A stretch of 64,000 nt of DNA from Torreya grandis (GCA_037957365.1 JARHVA010002684.1:1426001-1490000); one strand, 5' to 3'. Positions 36,178 to 48,127 are shown, counted from the first letter of the stretch. Notes: generated from the sequence alone by a model not told the origin. Made by a program: numbers and translations.

Positions 36178-37290
36178 GCATAATCGGTGAGTAACTGCCG
36201 GTTGGTTGGTTATTCACCTAAAACCACCAGGCAAATAATCGTCACATGAAACCGCCAAATTTGAAAAACCGCTATTTTTTTTTAACCGGCGAGTACTCGT
36301 CGGTTACATTTAGATAACCAGACATTATATAAATAAAATAAACATTTAAGTATAAGTTTACATTTAGATATGGATGTCTAGTTTCTTATACTTTAAGCTA
36401 TATTTTATTTATACACTTTTAGGATGTTTGAGAGTGGTTTCGGACCTCTAGGAGCTATAATGCAAATTCTAGGTTTTGGAGGATACTATTATATTTCAGA
36501 GTTAGTTAGATTTCAGGGTTTCTGGGTTTTAGACTTAGCCATATTTTAGGGTTTCAAAATTTCAAGGAGACATTGTAGGAGGGATGAAGGTATGAAGGTT
36601 GCATGAAGGGATGTAGGTGTGATAGAATAGTATGAGAACATCTCTTGCAAAGTGCCATAAGTCGATCACACCCTATTCCTTGTACATAGATTACTAGACT
36701 TTCTCAGTCTCCCTTAGTTTTCCAGAGAGCAAGGAAGAAGAAAATATAGATTCTTGTAATTTGTACTTGTAGATTCTTGTATAAGTATCATTGTATCAAT
36801 TTTAATCTATGCACAGGGAATGGGGTGTGGTCTTGTGGCACTTTGCGAGAGATGTTCTCATACTATTCTATCATACCTACATCCCTTCATGCAACCTTCA
36901 TTCCTCCTACGATGTCTCCTTGAAAATTTGAAACCTTGAAATATGGCTAAGTCTGAAACCTTGAAACCCTAAAATCTGACTAAGTTTGAAATATGATAGG
37001 ATCCTCCAAAACCTAGAATATGCATTATAGCTCCTATAGTCCGAAACCACTCTCAAACACCTTGAAGTATATAAATAAAATATAACTTAAAGTATAAGAA
37101 ACTAGACGTCCATATCTAAATGTAAACTTATACTTAAATGTTTATTTTATTTATATATTGTCTGCTTCTGGATAATTTCAAGTATTTTTTGCCTTTGTCG
37201 GTTATTCCTGGTTATTCAACCACCCTTGTCGAATAACTGTTGGTTACCCAAAATTCCCCCTTGGCGAGTACTCACTAGTTACGGTTATGC
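36178..37290. mobile_element. Foldback (large inverted-repeat) element
   Basis: Two arms of roughly 490-515 bases (36178-36692 and 36802-37290) are reverse complements with scattered differences and small gaps, around a unique loop of about 110 bases. Matching pairs include GGATGTTTGAGAGTGGTTTCGG against CCGAAACCACTCTCAAACACC, and CCCTTCATGCAACCTTCAT against its complement. The ends read GGCATAATCG and CGGTTATGCG, so the terminal repeat is GGCATAA(T/C)CG-like. It encodes no protein. A target-site duplication was not clear, so the class (hAT-like MITE or foldback) is open. Confidence 0.75.
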
Positions 37291-37364
37291 GAACTATGAC
37301 TATCTCCAAATGCACCTTCCAACTCAATGCAAATCATTTTTATGGTTCAATGTTACCTCACTCC

Positions 37365-37485
37365 ACCTCACATGTTGGGGCATCTTGCGATGCCCATCCA
37401 CATGTCCCTTCAGTCCTTGGGGCATCTTGTGCGATGCCCATCCCTACATCCACTTACCCATTGGGGCATCTTTACGATGCTCACT
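37365..37485 (+). repeat. Short imperfect tandem repeat
   Basis: TTGGGGCATCTT(G)NGATGCNCA recurs three times at 37376, 37417 and 37461. It lies in the tail of the gag relic beyond the foldback element. Confidence 0.6.
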
Positions 37486-37499
37486 CTTATTATACAATG

Positions 37500-38567
37500 C
37501 ATAATAACAAACAAATTCAGCTTCAAAAAACCTTCCGAGACTTATAGACTTGTATTTCACATGCTAATTTTTGATACAAACATTAGCATAGATCTTGTTA
37601 TTTATTCTCTCATGTTTCTTTGTTTTTGTGCACTTTACCTCTTTTAGTCACACTTTACTAGCATCATTGTCGCCTTTGGGTTTTTTGGTTTTCTTACACA
37701 TTACATTTGGCATTTGTTTTCATTTTGGTTCTTATATATCTTTCATTTTTGTCTTTTATGTCATTTTTTTGCCTTAGTAGCTTTTTGATTATTTTTCCCC
37801 ATTATTTAACATTCACTTCATTGGTATTCACGTTGTGAGTTGCAGTGTAAGACCAATGATAGGACCAGGTTCTCACAAATTACCACATTAACCATCTCTA
37901 AACCACTTTTTGGGGTGACTACTATTTTCATTGGTGTTTGTGCTAGATCCGTTGAAGGTTAGCATGGCTTCTCTAGTGACATGACTATCATAGCATAGTC
38001 TCGTCCCTTTTATAACACTATTTTACCTCCTTGTGATCAGCTACGAGCATATTCATCATTGTATCAATTATTACATAGACGCATCTCTCATGATCTCCAT
38101 ATTTCCCTTATTTCCTTTCATTTGAGGTTCAAATCGGTCAATTTTGAGATTGCACATTTACTTGTGGGCAACTCTAGGAGTCTTTAGAGACCTTGGTCTT
38201 TATATCCTTTTCTCTAGTGACCAAGTGTAAGCTCTTTTGTGTTTGTCACTTATTTCACTCATGTTTGGTTCTCTGAATTTGTATAGAGGAGGAGGAATAG
38301 AAAAAGCTAAAACAAGTTAAAAGCCAAATCATAAAATACAAACAAAAGACAATAATTCAAAAGCAAAAACAATCTTAAAAGTCAAATCACATCAAAAGAC
38401 GTGATCTATATTTGGCACATCTCCTATCTTGGTTGAAGCTCAAATTCCACAGTTGGTCTTATGATAGAGCCGAGATCCATTGAGGTGCGATAGGCCAGTA
38501 GACAGGGGTAGGAGGTCTCATTATATCATATACTATCTAGTGCCACCTACTTTCTCACGCAAGTCCC
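37500..38567 (+). other. Decayed non-coding element sequence
   Basis: T-rich sequence with GTGAGTTGCA(G/T)TGTAAGA...GACCAGG at 37835-37874. The same text recurs near 42395-42433 beyond the next LTR. Both belong to the older plus-strand element that carries the gag at 35165, so the LTR at 38568 may have landed in it. No protein is readable. Confidence 0.4.
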
Positions 38568-38978
38568 TCTTGACAATTCTTCCACAGGATTTCCTTCGGG
38601 CAAAGAAGGCAGAATGTCACATAGCTTCGGAAAAGTGTAAAGGACATAAGTCCGCAGGAAATTACAAAGGAAAGGAGCCTACAACAAAGGAAGTAATTCC
38701 TTCGGACTTTTTGTCCGAATGAATACTTCGGGGGAATTACAAAGGAAACACCCGCAGCCAAACAAAGGTCCGCCGAAAGCAAGAAAGGCCTAAGGAATAA
38801 TTCCTTCAGACAAAAGTCCGAAGAAATCCAAGAGAGAAGTCAAAGCCCACAGAAATTTGAAGTAATAGGACCCCTGCAAAAAACCCGAGTGCCCTACAAA
38901 AAACTCGAGTGCCCTACAATTTTTTCGAAAAAGGGCGCATGTGAAGGATAGAAGCCCTTGTGGAGGGCACTTGGTCAG

Positions 38979-39250
38979 CGACGGGACCATTGCAATTTTT
39001 CCAAAAGGCACAGAGGGAGAGCCACGAGCCCTTGCGGAGGGCACTTGGTCGGTGTCTAGACCTTTGTGCATTTTCCGAAGGGCATTCTCAACAAGGTAAA
39101 GACAAGAGACATGACGACAGGACCATTGCAATTTTTCTGAAAGGCACAGAGGGAGAGCCACGAGCCCTTGCGGAGGGCACTTGGTCGGTGCCTGGACCTT
39201 TGTGCATTTTCCGAAGGGCATTCTCAACAAGGTAAAGCCAAGAGACATGA
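38979..39250 (+). repeat. 136-bp direct repeat, two units
   Basis: CGAC(G/A)GGACCATTGCAA... starts at 38979 and 39115. The two units are almost identical and each contains CCCTTGCGGAGGGCACTTGG. Confidence 0.8.
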
Positions 39251-39785
39251 TTAATTCCTTAGGACTTTTTGTTCAAAGGAATTCCTTCGGACAAAAAGTC
39301 CGAAGAAATTCAAGAGGAGGCCAAAGGACATTTCCTTCTGACAGTTTGTCGGAAGGATAGCCAAAGCAAAAGCTCGAAAGGAAACAATTTTTGTGGAAAA
39401 GTTGTCCGAGAAAATTTCCCCACGGGAAATAGAGAAGACATTTTCTCGCAAGAAATAGACAAAGCACTTCTGTGGGAAATAGAAAGGGTAGTTTGAAAAG
39501 AAGCCATAAAGAAATCCTTCAGACAATTTGTCCGAAGGAAAAGAACAGAGACATGAACCCTGAAAGAATGATTATTTCGGAAAAGTTGAAAGACAATGTT
39601 CACGGAAAAATTGTCCGACAAAGAAAGAAATAAGCAAGACAATTTTCCCGAAAGAAAATAGCAAAGACCCGAAGGAAAGAATTCTTTCGGAAAGTTTGAA
39701 AACAAAGTCACAAAGGAAGCTGCGGACAAAGTGTTAAGCACAAAAGGGGCCTGACAGAAAATAAGCCCGAGAAAATGCCAAAGGG

Positions 39786-39805
39786 TGACGTCTCGCGAGA
39801 CGTCA
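39786..39805. promoter_or_regulatory. Perfect 20-bp palindrome TGACG-N10-CGTCA
   Basis: TGACGTCTCGCGAGACGTCA is self-complementary over all 20 bases and includes two ACGTCA/TGACGT bZIP cores. It lies upstream of the TATA box of this LTR. Confidence 0.6.
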
Positions 39806-40653
39806 AATTTTGACCGCAGGAAGTAACCGTTGAAGTTCAAAGAGTTCGACTAGAGCCAAGAAGCAAGAGGAAAAACGACAAATGGCCAAATCTCAGGCAG
39901 TCTCAAACAAAAAAAAGGGGGTGAGGGAATAACAAGGGTCAATTCTTTCGGGAATTTCCCCAAAGGAAATCCACATGAAAGTCCAAAGACAGGCTCGAGG
40001 AAATAAACCCGAGGCAAATGCAGGGTGAAACAAAAGATCCGAAGGAAATAAAGCCGCGGGAGAAGTCACAGATAAAGCCGAAAGGTAAGCCAAGGAGACA
40101 ACAAGAAATCCGAAAGAAATGGAGGTTGACTGTGCAAAAAAGAGTTGAAAACAGAATATCCGAGGAAATATAGACCAAATATAGATAAGATAATCCAAAA
40201 AATAGAATCCCGCCAAAAATAGAGAAGACACGGGCAGACCAAAACAAGAGAAAATACATGCGAACAAGGGCTATTTCTGGCGGATTGCTTAGTTTCAGTT
40301 GACTATCTGTTTTATTGGCGGTTTGACTAGTCATTCTCATGCATTCGACGGTCCAACTCAGCCTATCTCTTCGTCCAACTCAGCTTATCAAACGGTCAAC
40401 TCAGCCTTTCAAACGTTCCAACTCATTCCAGCAGCTCACATAGAGTTCTAAAATTGACATTGGCGTGGATTTCCATGCAAAGAGAGGTGGGCGGTTCAAT
40501 AAACAAAAGACAAGTTCACTTCCTCAAGCGCAAGGAGGTTCATGCAAAGACAAAGGGAAAACATATTTTATTGAAAAGCTAAGTGAGCCTTGAGTTAATC
40601 TAAGTTAATCCTTCTCTTCAATTTTTCAACGCCAATTTTTGGCTTTTGTAATT

Positions 40654-40662
40654 CTCTATAAG
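40654..40662 (+). promoter_or_regulatory. TATA box, first copy
   Basis: TCTATAAGA followed by ATGGCTTTTCAGC about 50 bases before the CTCTTGGCAAGACCAGACTC segment. Confidence 0.5.
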
Positions 40663-41338
40663 ATGGCTTTTCAGCGTTAGAAAAAATCATCTCTCTCTTG
40701 GCAAGACCAGACTCTGCCATTGGTGAGTTGTGTAACCTCTTCGATCAATATGACTGTACTTTCAGATTTCAAGTGTTGGCATAGTGTATATTCATTCAAC
40801 AATTTGCATATGTGGTAGATTTTTCTCCCTTCCCAAATTCTGATTCGTACCTAGTTGCTAGCTTATCATTATGTAGGTCATGTTAAGTGTTCTTTATGTC
40901 TTTTGCTGAAGACACAGGCAGACCAAAATAAGAGAATATACATGCGAACAAGGGCTATTTTTGGCAGATTGCTAAGTTTCAGTTGACTATCTGTTTTGTT
41001 GGCGGTTTGACTAGTCATTCTTATGCATTCGACAGTCCAACTCAGCATATCTCTTTGTCCAACTCAGCTTATCAAATGGTCAACTCAGCCTTTCAAACGT
41101 TCCAACTCATTCTAGCAGCTCACGTAGAGTTCTAAAATTGACATTGGCGTGGATTTCCATGCAAAGAGAGGTGGGCGGTTCAATAAACAAAATACAAGTT
41201 CACTTCCTCAAGCGCAAGGAGCTTCATGCAAAGATAAAGGGAAAACATATTTTATTGAAAGGCCAAGTCAGCCTTTAGTTAATCCAAGTTAATCCTTCTC
41301 TTCAATTTTTCAACGCGAATTTTTGGCTTTTGTAATTC

Positions 41339-41347
41339 TCTATAAGA
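41339..41347 (+). promoter_or_regulatory. TATA box, second copy
   Basis: Same TCTATAAGAT motif in the second 684-bp unit. Confidence 0.5.
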
Positions 41348-42024
41348 TAGCTTTTCAGCTTTTTTAGAAAAAATCATCTCTTGGCAAGACCAGACTCTGC
41401 CATTGGTGAGTTGTGTAACCTCTTCGATCAATAGAAGGACTGTACTTTCAGATTTCAAGTGTTGGCATAGTGTATATTCATTCAGAAATTTGCATGTGGT
41501 AGATTTCTCTCCTCAAATTCTGATTCGTACCTAGTTGCTAGCTTATCATTATGCAGGTCATGTTAAGTGTTCTTTATATCTCTTGCTGAAGCTCTAAGTG
41601 GATGTTAGGTGGCTGCAAAGTGTCTTGTATCAGACCTCTCTCCATCGTTTTCCCTCATGTTTTGGTCATTGGATCGAACCTCTTCATGAAATATTTATGC
41701 ATAAGTGATTGATTGAAATCAAATGTCTTCCTTTTCCCTTGTTTGTTTAGTGTTCAAGGTTCCAAGTTGAGTGGATCAATCTTCTGGTGTATCACCTTTT
41801 TTAGGTAGGATTTCCCCTTAAAGTTTCCTTCTTCCTTTTCCATAGTAATCCGCAGCATAGAGTAGAGATCCTCATTGATACATCTTACAGGAACCAGCCT
41901 TCTCTGGAGGTTCTCACCATTGAGGCACCCACCATCGTGAGAAGATCTCATTGTTTCAACCGGATAGAGGACTGGCCATTTCATGCACGTCTTCGATTCA
42001 TGGTGCAGCTCCAGGTTGACAACA

Positions 42025-42822
42025 GTACTCAATCTTCGCAGTAGACCAACGGCCTTGTAAGGGATCCTGAGGAACGGGGAATACGTTGTGGGAAGGTAGG
42101 TCTATTTTAATTTTCATGCATATAGCCTTCATGGGTTGATCTATGTACTTCACTTGGTAGCCCAAGCTTTGTGTTCATTAGTCAAAATGACCTAAGTCCT
42201 TGGTGTTGATAGTTCTTAGCCTTTTTCACTTGCCTACTGTGTCTTATTCTTGCTAAGGATGTTCACATCACCCATGTGGTGCCTCACATTTTTTATTGAC
42301 ATTATATTTTCCTGATATTCCCCTTGTTGGATTTGCTTTTAGCTGATCACATTCTTAATCACATCTACATTATTACGCCTCTTGGTTTATAGTTTGTGAG
42401 TTGCATTGTAAGAGCTTGGATAAGACCAGGGCTTCCTCACAAACACCCTTACACCATATGTTTACCACAACATGTCATTATCATACTAGTCATGTCATTA
42501 GGTGGTTGTGTTGCTTACATTGTATCTTAGAACAAACATTAAGTGTGAGTTTTCATCCTTTAGAGCTATTGATTTTCATTTATCCATCATGTTCTTGTTT
42601 GATTTTTGTGGGCTTCACTTATCTTACATATGACATTTGGCATTCTTACATGTTTCTCTTTATGTATGACTTCTTCATGTTTGTCTTCTATCTTGACTTA
42701 CATTTCATTTTTCAATCATTAATGTTTTTCTTTGTGTTTGATTCGACATGCTTATCTTACATGTGGTTACTTGTCACTTAAAAATCTTTGTTAAAGTTTT
42801 CTTGCATGGATATTCTTTTTTA
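42025..42822. other. Decayed element sequence, no gene
   Basis: Shares GTGAGTTGCATTGTAAGA...GACCAGGGCT with 37835 and the CATTTGGCAT and TTCAT-rich stretch near 37700; it is the continuation of the older plus-strand element beyond the solo LTR. Confidence 0.4.
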
Positions 42823-43000
42823 CCATTAATGTTTTACATGCTTCCCAACGTGATTTAGTATGTTCTACATTCTTTTTTGCCATTTATGTTTTACATGCTT
42901 TCCAACGTGATTTAGTATGTTCTACATTCCTTTTTGCCATTTATGTTGTACATGCTTTCCAACATAATTTAGTGTGTTCTACATTCATTTACCATCATTT
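42823..43000. repeat. 57-bp tandem repeat, three units
   Basis: CCATTTATGTTTTACATGCTT-type units start at 42823, 42880 and 42937. They are regular in length and about nine tenths alike by eye, and lack CRISPR-type spacers. Confidence 0.85.
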
Positions 43001-45949
43001 TGTATTCACTTGCCATCAATCTTTTGGTTCTAACCTTGCCTTAACAATTCTAATTTGCCAATTTTTCTAAGTCCCTCATTGCTACTTTAACCATCCTACG
43101 CACGCACACATTGCTTCTATTGTTAGTTTTGTATCCTTAGGGTTTCTCAAATGCAGGTATTGCACCCTCCACGATCAAGACTAGGATGTTTACATACAAT
43201 CATTTAGTTGAAAGGTAAGTTATGTATATGGCATTTTCAGCTAATCTCATTTCATTTTAGCATTACTTTCCGTATGTCACTTTTAGTTATTTCAGTTTCG
43301 TGTGTTTGTATGTTCTTTCTCGAAGCACCATTCCCTATTACACTCATGTGACACATGATGAGATTCGTGTGACATAATGACATAAAAGAAATGCGTAATA
43401 ACTATTAAGTAAAACAAAGTGGATACCACCAAGCAATCCAAAACAACAAATAAGCACAAAATGAGCATAATCAAGCTATGCATTAGTTGGCAACTATGTG
43501 GTGTGTGCAAAGGTTTAGTCTCCAATGTCAACGTTGCTTCATCAACAACACCTCCCCCCGATGGTATTGTCTCCCTTTGGGTACTTTCCTACGAGGAGGG
43601 AATATCCTACATCCAACTCAGAAAACGAAAAGATAGTTAATAGAGTCAAGTCATCAAAATCAATAAATGACAATAATGATAATTAAAACTTAACTATACT
43701 TGATACAAGAAATAACAATTAGTACAATCATTGCATTTAACCAATCAAATTACTATCAATCATAACTGAATCATAAAAAATCTATAATCATATTTAACTA
43801 AATAACCAATACATAATCACACATCAAACTTCCACATAACAATGTCGTATTCAATTATTATTTTTTTCCATTTAGAACTTGAAAAAGGATGTGACAAATT
43901 GTATGTATTTTTTTTTGTTTTCCTCCCTTTCCATCCCCCAAGGAAAGTACCAAATTCAGTAATTTTTTTTATTAATGTTTGTATGGACTCCCTTGTATCT
44001 CACCATGCCCGCAAATGTCAATTTTTTTTGGAAGAGGATGGAATGTGTTAACAAGTCTTGTAGGTTTTCTTCAATGAGAATTGGTACTGAAGTTGTTGTA
44101 AGGTCTTTTGTTACTCACTTGTTCAGACCTCTGTTCCCTCACATGGATGCCATACCTGCATTTATCTAGCTAAACTCGTATTTGCACTTTCATGTCCTTC
44201 CTTTTGCACTCTTCATCTTTTATAGTTGAACTTTTGACCTTTGACTTATTTTTCAAACCTTTTAAATTAGGAATATTATTTTTCCCAAGAACATCCTTGT
44301 CAGTTTATTTATCCACTCACCATGCCACCTAACCCATGGTGACATGTCCCAATGCAAAGTCAATTGGTCAACCTCGAAGGTTAAAATTTCGCTGTCTCAG
44401 AAATGGTTTGTGTTGCTAGTCGTTGGAAAGCAATTTCCACAAGGAGTCTGTTTCCTAAGTCCTTTTTAACCCCTGATAGTTCTTTGTTCTTGATTCTTCC
44501 TCTATTGGGTCAAATCAATTAACCCCCATTGGAACCATGCACCCACCATCAATCTTGATTGTTCTTGGTATGGATCCTATGATTTGCACACAAACGAGAT
44601 GGCATCACAGTACCTTAAATATAACATGATGAAATAAAATCTCAAATATTCACATGATACATTAATTAAATCAATTATCACACATCATTAAATACTCAAA
44701 GTAAATGTAACTGATAAAATAAGATATCATAATAAATGCTGCATACGAAATGTCTCGGCATGCCTGCCAATATAAAAATGTCATTATACAATCCTGTCTA
44801 ATCAAAATACGTAAGTCCTACTAGGCGTAAGGAGGCAAAATGATATTAATATAGTTTAGAGATGCATTAGATGTGTCCACAAAATGGGTGCCACTACTAC
44901 ATGGAGGCCAGTGCCTCTAGGCATGTGATAGGAGAAACACAATACAAACATATGAGATGTGCTGCTTGCTATTTTGATACATTTGGTATATATATGTGTA
45001 GATGCATTCTTCTGATGTTTTTTTAAACTTAATAAACACTGTCATCAAATTTGACTGCAAAAATCATAACTTGTTGATGATTAAACCAGATCATTTAAGT
45101 CTGGTGTTGCGAGATTCTATCTTCGTCTCTTTGAGAAAATGTTCGTTTGGATTCAGAAACATAGGATGGCAGTGCCTGAATTGTTCTTATTGATTCAAGC
45201 ATTGATTGAGATTCCTGGGAGGTTGGAACTGTATGTTGCTAAATGCTCCTCAAGAAATATGCATTACTCCTGTTTTTATCTTGTAATTGCTACAATCATG
45301 AAATGAATCACCATAAAATTAACTTTTAATCATGATGGGAATAAAAAACAATAAGCTTTCTAATGGGAACATGGATTGCTCGTTCCCCTCAGGACGAGGG
45401 CTACCTGTTTACAATAGCTCATGATAATTAAATTCCCTACTTACTATGAAGCTGATCTTTTTTGTGCATGGATGTCATTACGTTGAATTATAACACACAG
45501 TAGTGCTAATGCCTTAGTTCTTGCTTTTTCGTTGGTCTGATTTTGGATAACCTAATCTCTTAAAGGCATCCTTCATTGTATCTATCCTGTTCAAATATAT
45601 AAATTTTACCTTTTTATTTTATAATTAAAAAAAAAATGGGAACAGCACTTCAAGCTATGTTCTTGTTCATTTTTGAGAAACAGTCTGCCACTAATTTTGG
45701 ATTTTTCGGATACAACTGATTTGGTTGCTTTCTCTATCCTATATATCCTTGATGTAACATGGGAAGTATGATATATGTGTAGAAAACTGTTGGGTATCAA
45801 TATATACATATTGCTATGTATGAAGTTATTGTTTTGCAGCTGCATGCATATTTCATGCTTATATAGATATTTTAGAGTATGTAATTAAAATTTAAACATA
45901 TCTTACAAGTAAAGCATGCACTCACATGACCGTTTGGGTGGCCTTACAG
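43001..45949. other. No gene recognised; last part of the giant intron
   Basis: AT-rich with poly-T runs; no retroelement domain was read. The final 25 bases end in TTACAG, the acceptor of the exon at 45950. Confidence 0.5.
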
Positions 45950-46061
45950 ATCACAAACCTGTCTAGTGTAGCAGTGTTTGCAGTGAATCTTGAAGAAAAC
46001 AGCCTTATTAGCAGAACAGGGACAGTTGTTTCTCCTCCTTCTCCATTAGCATTTCTTTATG
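45950..46061 (+). CDS. Host gene, visible exon 3
   Basis: Acceptor CAG at 45947-45949, donor GTATGT at 46062. It starts in phase 0 and ends one base into a codon. It encodes ITNLSSVAVFAVNLEENSLI then SRTGTVVSPPSPLAFLY, with no stop. The strand-turn-strand pattern and the short size fit the series of small exons in the gene. The split codon G+AT gives Asp at the next junction. Confidence 0.7.
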
Positions 46062-46155
46062 GTATGTGCTACTGTCTGAACTTTTTCATCTTTCAGATAT
46101 TTTATTGAGTTTCTCTTAGTTATGCCCATGATCACTAATACGATGTTTGTTGCAG

Positions 46156-46304
46156 ATAATACAAGACCTGAAGTGCATCTCAGTACAAATTCACAAGGAA
46201 AGACTAAAGCACATTATATTACAATTCTGATAGAATTTACAGAGCCTGTATTTACCTTTGACTCCTCTGGTATTGCAGTTCATGGTGGGAGGATTGCAAG
46301 GCAG
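46156..46304 (+). CDS. Host gene, visible exon 4
   Basis: Acceptor TTTGTTGCAG ends at 46155 and a donor GTGTAT follows at 46305. A 94-base intron separates it from exon 3, and a CTAAT branch-point-like motif lies at 46134. It encodes NTRPEVHLSTNSQGKTKAHY then ITILIEFTEPVFTFDSSGI, ending in RIARQ. The -ILIEF-EPV-F- pattern repeats the strand seen in exon 2 (IFLDF-NPIV), as expected for successive Ig-like repeats. It ends in phase 0. No later exon was found before the window end, so the next intron is at least 17 kb unless small exons were missed. Confidence 0.7.
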
Positions 46305-46780
46305 GTGTATATGGCTTAAGCCTAGACTTACTGTTTGTTTATTCCTTGAAATCAAGGGAGAAAATATAAATGCTTTACAATCACTGGAACATCATTCTGA
46401 ATGATAAGCCTGTACATACTTTATCAAGGCAGACACAGAAATCAACACAGATATATGATCATAATACTATTCCAAATTTCGGACGCCATTTGTATTTATG
46501 AACTTAATCTTGTTCTTATGTGTATGCCAAATGTTTCCTTAAACATTGACAGCTGTTAGACTCACGTATCATATTTTAAGATCTATCCTCCATTAACAAC
46601 ATATATGCTCTCATAAGGCAGCTAAATCTAGATTAGAAGGGATGCACTTTGTATTTTCAATACTCCATATTTAGATATATAGTGAATTTTAACATTGTTG
46701 CATGAAGCCAACAACCAACTTTGGTTTATATTAGAGTGAGCAATGATGGCTCACATCAGTGCGCACACACAGCTCAATTG
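46305..46780 (+). other. Intron start, no repeat recognised
   Basis: AT-rich intronic sequence downstream of exon 4. Confidence 0.5.
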
Positions 46781-46987
46781 TGTTGAGATGTTGTCATTGA
46801 TGTCAAAAGGGTTTGCTATTCAATAAAGAATATGGTCATTGATGACAAGGAATTTCTGCTGATAAGAGTTAGCAGTTTTTGTAGAATTAATTCAGACTAA
46901 AGACCATTGAATAAGTTGTTCTGTGTGAAGGAAGGTGATTTAAGGACTATGGAGAATAAGATCGTGTCTAGTGCTACTGGGCGAACA

Positions 46988-47230
46988 ACTACGGACTGTA
47001 TCAGGGATGTTATGGAGTGCATCAGGGTTGCTATGGAGTGCATCAAGTTTGCTATGGAGTGCATCATGTTTGCTACAGAGTGCATCAGGTTTGCTATGGA
47101 GTGCATCATATTTGCTACAGAGTGCATCAAGGTTGCTATAGATTGCATCAGGGGTGCTACGGACTACATCAAAGCTGCTACGAATTGCATCAAGACTACT
47201 ACAGACTTCAACAAAATCACTACGGACTTG
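46988..47230 (+). repeat. 21-bp minisatellite, about 11 units
   Basis: Units of the form TTTGCTATGGAGTGCATCAGG follow each other without spacers. 21 is a multiple of three, so frames stay open (a 7-residue unit of type FAMECIR), but the open frames here are inside an LTR and show no other protein features. Confidence 0.9.
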
Positions 47231-48127
47231 TTTGGAAGCTATTTATAAATGTATTCTAATGATTGCCTAGTCTATTTCAGCTTCGTTTCGTTCAGGCCAA
47301 CCTATGTGAGTGAGTTTTTATATAAGCTAATGTGAATTATGTTTTCAAAAGAGACTAAACCATTATATAGCCGACTACAAAGTTTTGTTTGGCCGACTTT
47401 CAAGAGGTTGTTGATCACTGCCTTGTATATAAGTAAAATCAAATTGTCTTTTTGAAGTGTGAAATAGAGAGGATGAATATATAAATTTGTTAAGGAGCAG
47501 AGTAGAGATTTGTTGAGGAACGGATGGTCAGAAAGGGTGTGAATATGAAAACATCAAATGATTCATAGGAAGATTAACCCTAAAGTATACAAAATCATCT
47601 AAAAGAGATGAGTAGAGAAGGTAGAGAGGACAAAGTCTTTGAAAATAAAGAGCAGAGAAAGAGAGCCTAGTGTGTCTGTTTGATTGAGAAGCAAAAAAAT
47701 AATAGAATGAATTTGAGATTGATAAGTAGAGAGAGCAGAATTGTACCATCATTTGTTGACAGAAGCAATTGAGAAAGGTGGATGATCTGAAGCAGTTGAG
47801 TTGGTGCTTGGCAAAGGGGGTTGAAGCCTCCTGTAGATTGGTGTCTACAAATCAAGGAGTTGGTGCTTCCTAGCAAGTTGGTGCTTGCTGAATCTTTTTG
47901 TCAAGTTAGTGCTTGACTATTTGGGGTTGGTGCCTCAAGCTGAGTTGGTGCTCAATAATGTTTTTGACTCATTGCATATCTGATTTAGGCCATGTAGTCC
48001 ATGCAGTGATCAATGTGGGTTTTCGACATATATCATGTGTTATGTCTTTATGTTCTTTGTTGTGGTTTGATTGCTCTATGGATTTTGCAGTATTGCTTGA
48101 TTAAAGAACTAAAGAATTTGAAGAAAG

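Larger units (their letters stand above)
40224..41590 (+). repeat. 684-bp tandem duplication carrying the LTR core promoter
   Basis: Units 40224-40907 and 40908-41590 both start GAAGACAC(G/A)GGCAGACC and share TTCAGTTGACTATCTGTTTT, the CAACTCAGC block and the TATA region. The junction is at TTGCTGAAGACAC, and TTGCTGAAG also ends the second unit. Confidence 0.9.
38568..42024 (+). mobile_element. Palindrome-rich solo LTR, 3.5 kb
   Basis: Starts with a TGTTGACAATTC-type terminus (first G changed) and ends GGTGCAGCTCCAG-GTTGACAACA, matching the ends of the LTRs at 27608 and 31561. In order it carries stacked TTCCTTCGGAC hairpins (38690-39560), a 136-bp direct repeat (38979-39250), a perfect 20-bp TGACG palindrome at 39786, and a 684-bp tandem duplication that holds the TATA box twice. 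The frame at 42032-41754 on the minus strand falls in its U5 and is not a gene. Target-site copies are no longer clear (GTCCC and GTACT). Confidence 0.7.
8574..45949 (+). other. Giant intron of the host gene (37,376 bases)
   Basis: Donor GTATGT at 8574 and acceptor TTACAG ending at 45949. Both flanking exons are phase 0 at this junction, and the joined protein reads FAFQ then ITNLSSVAVFAV, continuing the same Ig-like repeat pattern. The intron holds at least seven retroelement insertions on both strands. Introns of tens of kilobases loaded with LTR elements are known from conifers. That no further small exon is hidden inside it cannot be excluded. Confidence 0.6.

Noticed and set aside
41754..42032. 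92-residue minus-strand open frame
   Set aside because: Overlaps the U5 end of the LTR 38568-42024 and matches no protein.
42823..43000. Possible CRISPR-like array
   Set aside because: Direct tandem repeat without spacers, in plant intron sequence; no cas genes.
47017..47259. Repetitive Cys/His/Tyr-rich open frame
   Set aside because: Produced by the 21-bp minisatellite in an LTR; all frames are open and none has another protein feature.
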